This document shows, in pieces, positions 1-8,046 of a stretch of 15,347 nt of DNA. How positions within the stretch are numbered: the first letter of the stretch is position 1; every line of letters starts with the position of its first letter. The notes under the pieces were generated by a model. It was given only the letters and a program-made list of their open reading frames with translations, was not told the DNA's origin and made no database searches. Position numbers and translations under genes: made by a program. Origin of the DNA: JAIBBG01 sp043748015 (GTDB lineage: Bacteria > Bacteroidota > Bacteroidia > Flavobacteriales_D > Sanyastnellaceae); assembly GCA_043748015.1 (NCBI GenBank), contig JAYTOA010000130.1:1-15347 (forward strand). The letters run 5' to 3'.

Positions 1-1770
1 GTAACTGATGCCAATGGTTGCACGATGCAAAATTGTCTTGAAATCACGGAGCCGGATACTCCGCTTGACGTGACTGGTATCGTTTCAATTTATCATGACC
101 TTTATAACGTTTCTTGTTATGACGCAACTGATGGTTCAATTGACATCACAGTAACCGGTGGTGTTGAACCTTACACTTTCGAGTGGCATGGAGATGGTGT
201 CATTGTAGGTGATGAAGATCAAACAAACTTAGGCGCTGGTGAATACGATGTACTAGTGGTGGATGCCAATTTCTGTCAGTTTACACTGTTTTTTGAATTG
301 ATCCAGCCAACACCAATTATTGTTGACGCTACTTTGTCTTCGTTTGATGGAGGATTCAACATTTCATGTTTCGGTCAGTGTGATGGAACCATTTCATTGT
401 CAGTTGCAGGAGGTGATCCGGGATTGGATGGATATACATACGAATGGAATGGGCCAGATGGCTTTATTGCTACTACCTCAACGTTGACCGATCTATGCAG
501 TGGTGATTACACCGTAATTGTCACTGACGCGAACGGTTGCACAGAAACAGTAACTTACACGATTGTCGAGCCACAAGTTCTCACGGTTTCCATCACTCAG
601 AATTACAATTGCGCTATTGGCAATGTTGATCTTTGCGCTGATGTGACCGGAGGAAGCGGAAATTATACCTACTTATGGGATAATGGTTCTACAAGTGCTT
701 GCATCATCGGAACAACAGATGGACAGTATTGCGTTACAGTCACTGACAGCAATGGCTGCACTGAAAATGTATGTGTTACCATCGACGTGAATGCACCGCT
801 TGACATACAGGCCGCAGCTACCAATGCTACATGTGGATTGTGCAACGGATCTGTTGATGTAACATTCTCCGGTGGTTTCCCTCCATACACTTTCTTCTGG
901 GCAAGCGGACAACTTACTCAAGACATTACAGACCTCTGCGCAGGAGAATATGTACTCACTTTAACAGATGCAATTGGATGTACCATTACAGAAACTTATA
1001 CCATTCTTGATGCTCCGGGAGTTAGTGTTACAACAACGCAATTAAACATTGCCTGTAATGCAGACAGCACTGGTTCAGCAACAGCGATTGCGGTAGGTGG
1101 GACGCCGGTTGTGACTTATAGCTGGTTGAATTCAAACGGTACTGAAATCAGCACAGGAACTACAATTTCCAATCAGCCAGCCGGAGTTTATACGATCAAT
1201 GTTACTGATGGTGCAGGTTGTCCGGCTAGCGCAACTGTCACAATTGTTGAACCTTCAGCTTTGACTCTTGACGTGGAAGTGAGCATACATGGCTTATTCA
1301 ATATTAGCGTTCCAAATGGAAATGATGGAGCCATTGAAGTAACAGTACTCGGTGGTACACCTCAATATGTTTATACATGGACACCTGAGGGCACCGGTCA
1401 AAACACAAATGGCGTTAGCGGTTTATCTGCCGGAACGTACACTGTTTCAGTACTGGACGCCAATGGTTGCGCTGCGGATACTACCATCACTATCACTGCA
1501 CCTAAAGATCTCAAACTGTTCACTGCACTTTCACCTAACGGTGATGGGTTCAACGATTTTTATGTTATCGATGGTGTAACATTCTGCAAAGGCAATGTCT
1601 TCAAAGTCTACAATAGATGGGGTAATCTGGTTTACAGCAAAACGAACTATGCCAACGAATGGTACGGTCAGGATGATGGCGGTGGCACGTTGGCAGACGG
1701 AACTTACTTCATCACTTTCGAAGGATGTAGTAAAGAAATCAGCACATACGTCGATCTTAGAAGAGAATAA
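1..1770 (+). CDS. SprB-repeat surface adhesin with T9SS type B sorting domain (5' partial)
   Basis: The reading frame is open from base 1, which reads VTDANGC before the first internal Met at base 25, so the start lies outside the window and at least 589 residues are present. The protein is a string of SprB-type repeats of about 75-90 residues, each running from an N-[IVAY]-x-C start with DG/GS, through a VTGG..PYTFEW-like core, to a closing V[TL]DANGC. I count the tail of one repeat and six further ones, the last lacking the first Cys. The final 85 or so residues, from LFTALSPNGDGFNDF through VYNRWGNLVY to the end, are the CHU_C/gliding_CTERM domain that directs export by the type IX secretion system and surface attachment. 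By family it is a cell-surface adhesin of the kind used in gliding or attachment. The following PorP/SprF gene fits the sprB-sprF arrangement of Flavobacterium. The ligand cannot be inferred. Confidence 0.93.
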   Translation, partial: VTDANGCTMQNCLEITEPDTPLDVTGIVSIYHDLYNVSCYDATDGSIDITVTGGVEPYTFEWHGDGVIVGDEDQTNLGAGEYDVLVVDANFCQFTLFFELIQPTPIIVDATLSSFDGGFNISCFGQCDGTISLSVAGGDPGLDGYTYEWNGPDGFIATTSTLTDLCSGDYTVIVTDANGCTETVTYTIVEPQVLTVSITQNYNCAIGNVDLCADVTGGSGNYTYLWDNGSTSACIIGTTDGQYCVTVTDSNGCTENVCVTIDVNAPLDIQAAATNATCGLCNGSVDVTFSGGFPPYTFFWASGQLTQDITDLCAGEYVLTLTDAIGCTITETYTILDAPGVSVTTTQLNIACNADSTGSATAIAVGGTPVVTYSWLNSNGTEISTGTTISNQPAGVYTINVTDGAGCPASATVTIVEPSALTLDVEVSIHGLFNISVPNGNDGAIEVTVLGGTPQYVYTWTPEGTGQNTNGVSGLSAGTYTVSVLDANGCAADTTITITAPKDLKLFTALSPNGDGFNDFYVIDGVTFCKGNVFKVYNRWGNLVYSKTNYANEWYGQDDGGGTLADGTYFITFEGCSKEISTYVDLRRE

Positions 1771-1823
1771 TCCCAATCAAAATTGAAGAATAACTTTTTT
1801 GAACAAAAATGACATCCGGAATT

Positions 1824-2744
1824 ATGAAAAAATATATAGCAATATTCATCTTGATCATAGGCGCTGGTGCAGCACAAGCTCAGCAAGAACTCATGATCAG
1901 CCAATACATGTTCAATGGACTTGTATTGAACCCCGCCTATGCAGGCACACATCCATACTGGAGCACAAGCATCTTGCACAGAAGTCAATGGGTAAAATTT
2001 GACAAGGCACCGCGCACTCAAACACTTTGTCTTGACGGACCGGTGATGGGTGGTAAAATGGGTGTTGGATTGAACATGTCCAATGATGCCATTGGACTTA
2101 CCAATCAGCTTGATATATCGGGCAATGTTGCAACGCGAGTATCACTTGGCGCCGGTTTTTTAAGCATGGGTTTGAGACTTGGTGGTACCAGGTATAGCGC
2201 GAATCTTACCGATGCTATTATCCGTGATGTTGATGATCCGGTTTATGCAGCCAATATTGCCGGAACATTTGTACCACGACTCGGAGCCGGACTTTACTAC
2301 TATCAGCGTAAGTGGTTTGCAGGAGTTTCCATACCTTCCCTGTTTGCTGCTGACCAGAAAATAAGCTACAACAGCACCGGGATGAATAGCTTTTATCGCG
2401 CTCACATGTATGTGAATGCAGGACTTATCCTCACTCCATCCCCTGAAGTAGCAATCAAACCAAGCATCCTCGTAAAATACCAAGGCAATGCGCCAGTGGA
2501 AGTGGATCTCAATTGCAATGCACTTTTCATGAATAAATTCTGGGTAGGTGCAGGCTATCGAACAGGCGATGCACTGATTGCTATGGTAGAATGGAATATT
2601 TCTTCTCAATTGAGAGTTGGATATGCCTTCGACTACACTTTGTCTGCTCTTTCAAATTACAGTAGTAACTCACATGAGGTAATGTTGGGCTATGATTTTG
2701 GTAAAGATGTTAATCTCAAATCAAGATCACCTCGCTATTTCTAA
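1824..2744 (+). CDS. PorP/SprF family type IX secretion outer-membrane protein
   Basis: A 306-residue protein with a signal peptide (MKKYIAIFILIIGAGAAQA, then QQE). The mature N-terminus has the family signature QYMFNGLVLNPAYAGT, followed by RSQWVKFDKAPRTQ, alternating amphipathic beta strands typical of a barrel, and the C-terminal SPRYF. PorP/SprF proteins sit in the outer membrane and help export or anchor T9SS substrates, especially those with type B C-terminal domains such as the upstream protein. I prefer the ATG at 1824 because it gives a clean signal peptide. An in-frame ATG at 1809 would add MTSGI. The gene begins about 50 bases after the adhesin and ends 37 bases before the OmpA-type gene, so co-transcription is likely. 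No Shine-Dalgarno sequence is evident, as is usual in Bacteroidota. The family is clear; which paralogue (PorP or SprF) cannot be decided here. Confidence 0.93.
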   Translation: MKKYIAIFILIIGAGAAQAQQELMISQYMFNGLVLNPAYAGTHPYWSTSILHRSQWVKFDKAPRTQTLCLDGPVMGGKMGVGLNMSNDAIGLTNQLDISGNVATRVSLGAGFLSMGLRLGGTRYSANLTDAIIRDVDDPVYAANIAGTFVPRLGAGLYYYQRKWFAGVSIPSLFAADQKISYNSTGMNSFYRAHMYVNAGLILTPSPEVAIKPSILVKYQGNAPVEVDLNCNALFMNKFWVGAGYRTGDALIAMVEWNISSQLRVGYAFDYTLSALSNYSSNSHEVMLGYDFGKDVNLKSRSPRYF

Positions 2745-2781
2745 TTCAAATCAGAAAGAACATTACCGTTAAAAAAGAAGT

Positions 2782-4779
2782 ATGAAAAAAAGTATCAATA
2801 TGGTTCGCGTCTTTGCAATGCTAATGACAAGCGTCGTGCTTGGTAGCTGCGCTTCACTTTACGTGAAGAATGGAAAAGAAGCGTATGACAACCTGCAATA
2901 TCACGACGCTATCTATTTCCTGGAAAAAGGTGTTGCCAAGAAGGATGAGCCAGACGCTCGTCGCAAACTTGCGGAAAGCTATCTCAAGGTGAACAACTTT
3001 GAATTGGCCCAATCAACTTATGAGTTGACTACAATCTATACAGACAATTCCGACAAAGACCGCATCAACTATGCGAAAGCTTTGATGGGCGTGGAGAAAT
3101 ATAGCGATGCAAAAGTTATTCTTGAAGGTATTATTAGCCGTGATGGTGGAAATCAAATTGCCAAAGAACTACTTGCCAGTTGCAAGAACGTTGAGAAAAT
3201 GAAGGGCGATTCATTGCTTTACATGATCGAGCCTGTTCACATTCCTGTGTTAGAATCAGCTTTTGCTCCTTACCCATACAATGGAGGATTGATAGTTACC
3301 AGTCCAAGTGGAAAAGGCGAAAAAGATCCTTACACAGATCGCGCTTATACCAATCTCTTCTTCACTAAATTGGAAGGAGCTTCATGGTCTAATCCTGAAC
3401 CTCTAGAAGTTGTGAATGGTGTATACCATGACGCCGTTGCAGCAGTTGCTCCTTCAGGCCAAACAATGGTTTTCACACGCAGTTTCCAACTGAATGGCGG
3501 TGCTTTGGCTGGTAATGATCAGAAAACAAGTACTACTCAACTTTACACTAGCAAAATGGGCGGTGATGGCAAATGGGAAAAAGCAACATTGATTCCTTTT
3601 TGTGATGCAAAATATATGTTCGCTCACTCCACATTTTCTACTGACGGCACAACACTTTATTTTGCAAGTGATATGCCTGGCGGATTTGGTGAAATGGATA
3701 TCTGGGAATCGAAATTCTCTGACAACTCATGGAGTACTCCAAAGAATCTTGGAGGCAATGTGAACTCTAAAGGAAATGAAGTTTTCCCTTCTATCAAGAG
3801 TGACGACATGCTCTATTTCAGCAGTGATGCTCATCAAAGTCTAGGAGGTTTGGACATTCTTTCTTCCATGCGCAAAAACGGTGTTTGGGAAAAACCTGTT
3901 CACATTTCCTATCCGGTCAATACATCGACTGATGATTTTGGTTTGATCTGGAATACAGACGGAAAGACCGGCTACTTCACAAGTGACAGATATGGTTCAG
4001 ACAAGATTTATAGTTTCACTTATGATGATTCTAAGGTTACTCTGAATGGTTTGGTTACAGGAAAAGACAGTATGCTTCCACTTGGTGGTGTGCATATTAC
4101 CATCAAGAATCTAACCGATGGCACAGAGCAAATGGTGATCAGCGATGGCAATGGCAAATTCACAGCCGATCTTGTAAAAGGTAAAGACTACCAAATGATT
4201 GCTGACCTTGAAGGATATTTCAAGCAAACGGATAATGTGAATACGAAGACGGGTGAAAACCCAATCAATAAGACCATCGAGATGACTGAAGTCTATATCA
4301 CCGATCCTAACGCAAACAATGGCGGCCAAAAGAACGGCGATGGTGGAGATGGTGGCGATGGCGGCGATGGTGGTGATGGAAAAGGAGGCAAAGGTGGAAA
4401 AGTTGGTATCAAAGGGATCTACGAACTTCCTGAAATCCATTGGGACTATAACAAATGGGATATCCGCAATGATGCAATTCCATATCTCGACAATCTCGTA
4501 ACGCTTTTCAAAGACAATCCCGAGTTGAAATTTGAATTGCGCAGCCATACAGATTGCAGAGGTAGCAACGAATACAATGAAGATCTTTCATCAAAGCGAG
4601 CGAAGTCGGTTACAGACTATCTCGTGAAAAAAGGGGTTCCTCGCTCCATTATTGTTTCGAAAGGATATGGCGAGCGTGAATTGCTCAATAATTGTTCGGA
4701 TGGCGTTTTCTGCAGTGAAGAAAAGCACGAAGAAAACCGTCGTACAGAGTTTATAGTTACGGGCAGAAAGAAGAAATAA
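2782..4779 (+). CDS. PorE-like OmpA-family lipoprotein (TPR, beta-propeller, regulatory-like domain, OmpA)
   Basis: A 665-residue lipoprotein with lipobox LGSC (Cys23). In order it has TPR-like helices (about 25-145, e.g. NGKEAYDNLQYHDAIYFLEKG), a PD40/WD40-type propeller (about 150-420, with repeated LYFASDMPGGFGEMDIW-like blades), a carboxypeptidase-regulatory-like domain (about 425-500, LNGLVTGKDSMLPLGGVHI), a Gly/Asp/Lys-rich linker (514-540) and an OmpA peptidoglycan-binding domain (about 545-665). The OmpA domain keeps HTD (Asp591) and LSSKRA (Arg606), 15 residues apart like Asp271/Arg286 of E. coli OmpA, which bind diaminopimelate. This domain order is that of PorE of the type IX secretion system, which anchors the trans-envelope complex to peptidoglycan. 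Its place behind the PorP/SprF gene supports that role. It could instead be an accessory paralogue of PorE used only for this cargo. A hairpin terminator follows. Confidence 0.9.
   Translation: MKKSINMVRVFAMLMTSVVLGSCASLYVKNGKEAYDNLQYHDAIYFLEKGVAKKDEPDARRKLAESYLKVNNFELAQSTYELTTIYTDNSDKDRINYAKALMGVEKYSDAKVILEGIISRDGGNQIAKELLASCKNVEKMKGDSLLYMIEPVHIPVLESAFAPYPYNGGLIVTSPSGKGEKDPYTDRAYTNLFFTKLEGASWSNPEPLEVVNGVYHDAVAAVAPSGQTMVFTRSFQLNGGALAGNDQKTSTTQLYTSKMGGDGKWEKATLIPFCDAKYMFAHSTFSTDGTTLYFASDMPGGFGEMDIWESKFSDNSWSTPKNLGGNVNSKGNEVFPSIKSDDMLYFSSDAHQSLGGLDILSSMRKNGVWEKPVHISYPVNTSTDDFGLIWNTDGKTGYFTSDRYGSDKIYSFTYDDSKVTLNGLVTGKDSMLPLGGVHITIKNLTDGTEQMVISDGNGKFTADLVKGKDYQMIADLEGYFKQTDNVNTKTGENPINKTIEMTEVYITDPNANNGGQKNGDGGDGGDGGDGGDGKGGKGGKVGIKGIYELPEIHWDYNKWDIRNDAIPYLDNLVTLFKDNPELKFELRSHTDCRGSNEYNEDLSSKRAKSVTDYLVKKGVPRSIIVSKGYGERELLNNCSDGVFCSEEKHEENRRTEFIVTGRKKK
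4322..4407 (+). repeat. In-frame Gly-Gly-Asp micro-repeat linker
   Basis: Inside the PorE-like gene, 9-base units of the type GGTGGCGAT encode GGD repeated four times (residues 521-532 are GGDGGDGGDGGD), followed by GGK units. It separates the regulatory-like domain from the OmpA domain and is probably a flexible tether. Gain or loss of units would stay in frame and change only linker length. Confidence 0.85.
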
Positions 4780-4802
4780 TTTAATTTCTATAAAGCATTT
4801 TG

Positions 4803-4834
4803 AAAAGAGCTGTCTCTCAGGAGATGGCTTTTTT
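4803..4834 (+). terminator. Rho-independent terminator after the T9SS operon
   Basis: Stem AGCTGTCTC (4808-4816), loop TCAG and GAGATGGCT (4821-4829), with two G-U pairs, followed by six T. An A-run before the stem extends the pairing. It lies about 25 bases after the PorE-like stop codon. The A-rich 5' side could also give weak termination for the convergent GWxTD gene. Confidence 0.8.
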
Positions 4835-4884
4835 CATTTATAGGATTGCGGGATTGAGGGGCACATAGCTATTCGCCCCACGGT

Positions 4885-4915
4885 TCTCACATTGAAAATA
4901 GTGTGAGAGTGAGAA
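4885..4915. repeat. Overlapping short inverted repeats in convergent intergenic region
   Basis: TCTCACA (4885-4891) can pair with TGTGAGA (4902-4908), and TTCTCAC (4884-4890) can pair instead with GTGAGAA (4909-4915), so two mutually exclusive hairpins share a left arm. A further copy of the CTCACAC motif lies at about 4930. There is no T-run. It may act as an mRNA 3'-end structure for the minus-strand gene ending at 4953, but no function is shown. Confidence 0.35.
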
Positions 4916-4952
4916 TTGAGGGGATTGAACTCACACTCCAAACCGGTGCTTA

Positions 4953-6206
4953 TTAATCACTGTAAACTCTTCCATTACGCCAGGTTTGGACACCCTTTTC
5001 CCAGTATTGTTTGAAACCGGGATCTCTATCGAGAACATAAACATTTCCACTTAGGGGTGATTCTGCTTTGCGAAAAACGAAGGACAGCAAGCCCGCGGAA
5101 CCATCTTCTCCATATTGCCAGGTCTCTGAATCATTGAATCGAGTAATTTTCGATGGATTGCCAAACACAAGGTGGATCATTCCTCTATCGGTGCGCCACC
5201 CTTCGGTGTACGTACTGAAATAATAGTTGGCTTCCTCTACTCTGCTATAGAAAATTTTGATCAGTTCACGTGCATGATCCTTGTTGCCTGCGCACTCCAC
5301 CCAGAACTTGTCGATCATCAATTTCGGATAGGAATTCTTGACTATTTCCTCGTGTTCGGTCTTCGTAGTGATATAGCGTAAAGGCCATTGCAGTGATTCG
5401 ATTGCCTTGATCTCCGGGTAGTAATCATTTGCTGTTTTAATGGTGATACCTGCTTTATGGAATGCATCATGCGTGATGAAGTAGCTGCCGCCTTCAGCCA
5501 CAAAATTCCAGACACTATTGCTGTCAATGGAAAGGATTTCTTCTGTTGCTTTGGTCATGTCAGGCATTTCCGGACCCGCACTGCTGAAAGGTGGTGGCGG
5601 CAATTTTGCTTCACCGGGAAAACGCAAAATTTTCGGTTGACTGAGCCGACGGTTACGTTTAGATTCGACGAGAACAACAGTTCCTGATGAAACAAATCCT
5701 CCGAAAAGAGGTTCGTTGATATCCATTTTTTTCGCCAGATAATTTTGTGATGTGTAGATAGTCGTTTTGTCTGCACGTAAATAAGATGGCTGGACGAGAC
5801 CTTTTGTTTCATCACTGAATTCAATCAAAACGTTCCAGAATCCCACAGGCATTTTTACGCGATATGATCCAAGAAGCCAGCCCTGACTCGATTTCGACTG
5901 ATCAACAATATTCATCACTGTTGTATCTCCCGCTGCACCATTCGCATCTGCCATGGTCGTTTTGATTTGAACACGGGCAGTGAAAGGTGCAGAAGATCCA
6001 CTTCGCGCATAGAGCAATTCCGATGAACGAACCCTAAAAAAAACTGTGCTCGAATCATCAGCATGATGATAGACAATATATTCGGGATGAAGATCCCGAC
6101 TCTCGTAATCATAGAGATATTTGTAGGAGCCGTTCTGAACAGTTTCGCTTGTCGCACATCCTGCGATGAGCACTACTAAACTTATATAAATGAATATATT
6201 TTTCAT
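4953..6206 (-). CDS. GWxTD domain lipoprotein
   Basis: A 417-residue protein with signal and lipobox LIAGC (Cys17), so it is predicted to be lipid-anchored in the envelope. The name-giving motif is GWRTDRG at residues 336-342 within YYFSTYTEGWRTDRGMIHLVFG, followed by WQYG at 363-366. This is the C-terminal GWxTD domain described in Bacteroidota and related phyla, whose function is unknown. Residues about 40-200 look like beta-rich extracytoplasmic domains, and a Pro-rich stretch (KLPPPPF, 201-207) separates the halves. The gene starts only 3 bases after the rmuC stop codon, so the two are surely co-transcribed and probably translationally coupled. No enzymatic residues are recognisable. A catalytic or structural function cannot be assigned from sequence alone. 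Confidence 0.88.
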   Translation of the reverse strand: MKNIFIYISLVVLIAGCATSETVQNGSYKYLYDYESRDLHPEYIVYHHADDSSTVFFRVRSSELLYARSGSSAPFTARVQIKTTMADANGAAGDTTVMNIVDQSKSSQGWLLGSYRVKMPVGFWNVLIEFSDETKGLVQPSYLRADKTTIYTSQNYLAKKMDINEPLFGGFVSSGTVVLVESKRNRRLSQPKILRFPGEAKLPPPPFSSAGPEMPDMTKATEEILSIDSNSVWNFVAEGGSYFITHDAFHKAGITIKTANDYYPEIKAIESLQWPLRYITTKTEHEEIVKNSYPKLMIDKFWVECAGNKDHARELIKIFYSRVEEANYYFSTYTEGWRTDRGMIHLVFGNPSKITRFNDSETWQYGEDGSAGLLSFVFRKAESPLSGNVYVLDRDPGFKQYWEKGVQTWRNGRVYSD

Positions 6207-6209
6207 TCT

Positions 6210-7502
6210 TCAATCTTCAGCAGAACGCTCCACTAATTTTTGATTCATTTGCTTGCTGTTCTTTGCTCCAAGTTCTTTGATCTTCTCTACCCTTCTCACC
6301 AAATTTCCTGTGCCTTCGGATAATTTTTTCATCGCTTCCGCATATTCTTCTTGTGAGCGTTGCAAACCAACACCTAATTTCAAAAGATCTTCTGTGAAGC
6401 TCACAAATTTATCATAGAGTTTTCCGGCTTCATCAGAAATGGCTTCTGCATTGCGCGTTCTTTTTTCCTGCATCCAGATGCTGGAAACTGTGCGCAGCGT
6501 AGCAAGCAAGGTTGTTGGAGAAACGATGACAATCTTCCGATCCCATGCATAATTATAGAGGTCATCACCAGCTTGCATGGCTGTTGAAAAAGCGGCTTCA
6601 ATTGGCATGAATAGCAAAACAAAATCAGGCGAATTGAATCCACGTGCTGTTTGATAATTCTTATCACCTAATTGCTTCACATGACTACGAACGCTTTCAC
6701 AATGTGCTTTTAAATAACGTTGTCTGTCTTCGTCGGATGACGCTTCCACCATTGACGTGTATGCAATCAACGAAACTTTACTATCGACGATGAGATGCTT
6801 TTCTTCCGGAAGAAAAACCACAACGTCAGGACGTATTGTTTCGTCGTTGACGTTTGTAGTTGTGGTTTGTGTTTTGAATTCTACTCCTTCTACAAGTCCG
6901 CTGCGCTCTAATATTTTCTCAAGAATCAATTCGCCCCAATTGCCTTGTGATTTGTTGTCGCCCTTCAATGCTGTAGCTAGATTATTTGCTTCACTCGAAA
7001 GTTGCTTGTTCATTTCAGAAAGCAATTTGATCTCGGCTTTCAGATTGATGCGATCCTTGTTTTCTTCGTTGTAAACCTTCTCGACTTTGTTTTCAAAATC
7101 GGTGAGCTTTTCCTTCAATGGACGCAGCACAAGATCCAATTGCTCTTTGTTTTGTTGTGTCGACTTTTGCGATTTCTCATCGAAAATTCTGTTGGCGAGA
7201 TTTTCAAATTCTTTGGTAAAATCTTCGCGGATCTTCTGAATGCCCTGCTCCTGCTCTTTCAATTTGACATGCATTGCAGCGAGATTTGCCTCAGCAGTAG
7301 AAAGCGAACGAAGTCCTTCCACTTTTGCATTGCGTTCTGTGATTACATCATTCGATAAGACTTCATTGCTTTTGCGCAATTCCTGAACTACAGGATGATC
7401 CTGAATTCCTGCATTGACCTGCTGCGCGGATTTCATCTTAAAATAAAACCAGGCTGCGAGAAAACCAATAACAATACCTACGATTAGAAAAGCAATTTGC
7501 AT
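6210..7502 (-). CDS. rmuC: DNA recombination protein RmuC
   Basis: A 430-residue protein of typical RmuC length. Residues 3-20 form one transmembrane helix (AFLIVGIVIGFLAAWFYF). About 40-175 is a charged coiled coil, and about 185-390 is the RmuC core with its PD-(D/E)xK nuclease-like fold: NWGELILEKILE (Glu191), RPDVVVFLP (Asp226) and LIVDSKVSL (Asp240, Lys242), followed by the conserved FVLLFMPIEAAF and IVSPTTLLATLRTV blocks. In E. coli RmuC limits inversion rearrangements at short repeats and is inferred to be a nuclease acting on recombination intermediates; loss increases such inversions. The start at 7502 gives the expected membrane anchor. The downstream GWxTD gene follows after 3 bases. 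The family call is secure; the biochemical activity is inferred. Confidence 0.95.
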   Translation of the reverse strand: MQIAFLIVGIVIGFLAAWFYFKMKSAQQVNAGIQDHPVVQELRKSNEVLSNDVITERNAKVEGLRSLSTAEANLAAMHVKLKEQEQGIQKIREDFTKEFENLANRIFDEKSQKSTQQNKEQLDLVLRPLKEKLTDFENKVEKVYNEENKDRINLKAEIKLLSEMNKQLSSEANNLATALKGDNKSQGNWGELILEKILERSGLVEGVEFKTQTTTTNVNDETIRPDVVVFLPEEKHLIVDSKVSLIAYTSMVEASSDEDRQRYLKAHCESVRSHVKQLGDKNYQTARGFNSPDFVLLFMPIEAAFSTAMQAGDDLYNYAWDRKIVIVSPTTLLATLRTVSSIWMQEKRTRNAEAISDEAGKLYDKFVSFTEDLLKLGVGLQRSQEEYAEAMKKLSEGTGNLVRRVEKIKELGAKNSKQMNQKLVERSAED

Positions 7503-7547
7503 GATGGTAAAAGTAAAAACGAAATGGGAAGAGAAGTAAACGTTTGC

Positions 7548-7555
7548 TAGCTTTG
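7548..7555 (+). promoter_or_regulatory. Bacteroidota-type -7 element upstream of the TonB-domain gene
   Basis: TAGCTTTG matches the Bacteroidota -7 consensus TAnnTTTG exactly and lies 19 bases before the ATG at 7575, implying a short leader. A convincing -33 TTG/TTTG is absent at the expected spacing, so the call rests on one box. Confidence 0.45.
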
Positions 7556-7574
7556 TTCTACAGATAATTCAATC

Positions 7575-8012
7575 ATGAAGAAAAGAATATTTCGTGTTAT
7601 CGCACTTGTCTTGTTGATGATAACGTATCAAAACGTGCTCTCGCAGACAGAAGTTTTTTCACCTTCACCAGAGGTAAAAGAGACTGTAGAAAATCAACCA
7701 GAGACGTTCGCAGAAAAAGAGCCTGAATATCCTGGAGGTGCCGATTCGCTAATGAAATTTATTTCTACAAATATTCAATATCCTAAATCTTGTATTGAGC
7801 AAGGCATTTCAGGGAGAGTCTATATTTCTTTCGTGGTAGAAAAGGATGGAACATGCACTGGACATAAAGTGTTGCGTGGTATTGCGGCTGCACCGGAAAT
7901 TGACAGAGAAGCATTAAGGGTAATACGAATGTTGACCGGCTTTCAACCTGCCATGCAAAATGGAAAACCCGTGAGGTTTCAATATACTATCCCAATCAAT
8001 TTTCGACGGTAA
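7575..8012 (+). CDS. Small periplasmic TonB C-terminal domain protein
   Basis: A 145-residue protein: a signal peptide (about 1-23, ending VLSQ), a short acidic linker (about 25-50), then a TonB C-terminal domain (about 51-145) with the family landmarks EYPGGADSLMKFI, NIQYP, GRVYISFVVEKDGT, DREALRVI, F-PA-NGKPV and a closing IPINF. Classical TonB has an N-terminal membrane anchor and long Pro-rich spacer to reach outer-membrane receptors. Here the domain follows what looks like a cleavable signal, so the protein may be soluble in the periplasm and not energy-transducing itself. Stand-alone proteins of this sort are common in Bacteroidota. It is transcribed divergently from rmuC and has no obvious partner gene nearby. 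Confidence 0.9.
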   Translation: MKKRIFRVIALVLLMITYQNVLSQTEVFSPSPEVKETVENQPETFAEKEPEYPGGADSLMKFISTNIQYPKSCIEQGISGRVYISFVVEKDGTCTGHKVLRGIAAAPEIDREALRVIRMLTGFQPAMQNGKPVRFQYTIPINFRR

Positions 8013-8046
8013 TTGATCAGTGGTTAGTTACTCAGTTATTAGGTTA

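Noticed and set aside
1809..1823. ATG at 1809 as the PorP/SprF start
   Set aside because: It only adds MTSGI before an already complete signal peptide beginning at 1824. It is kept as an alternative, not as the call.
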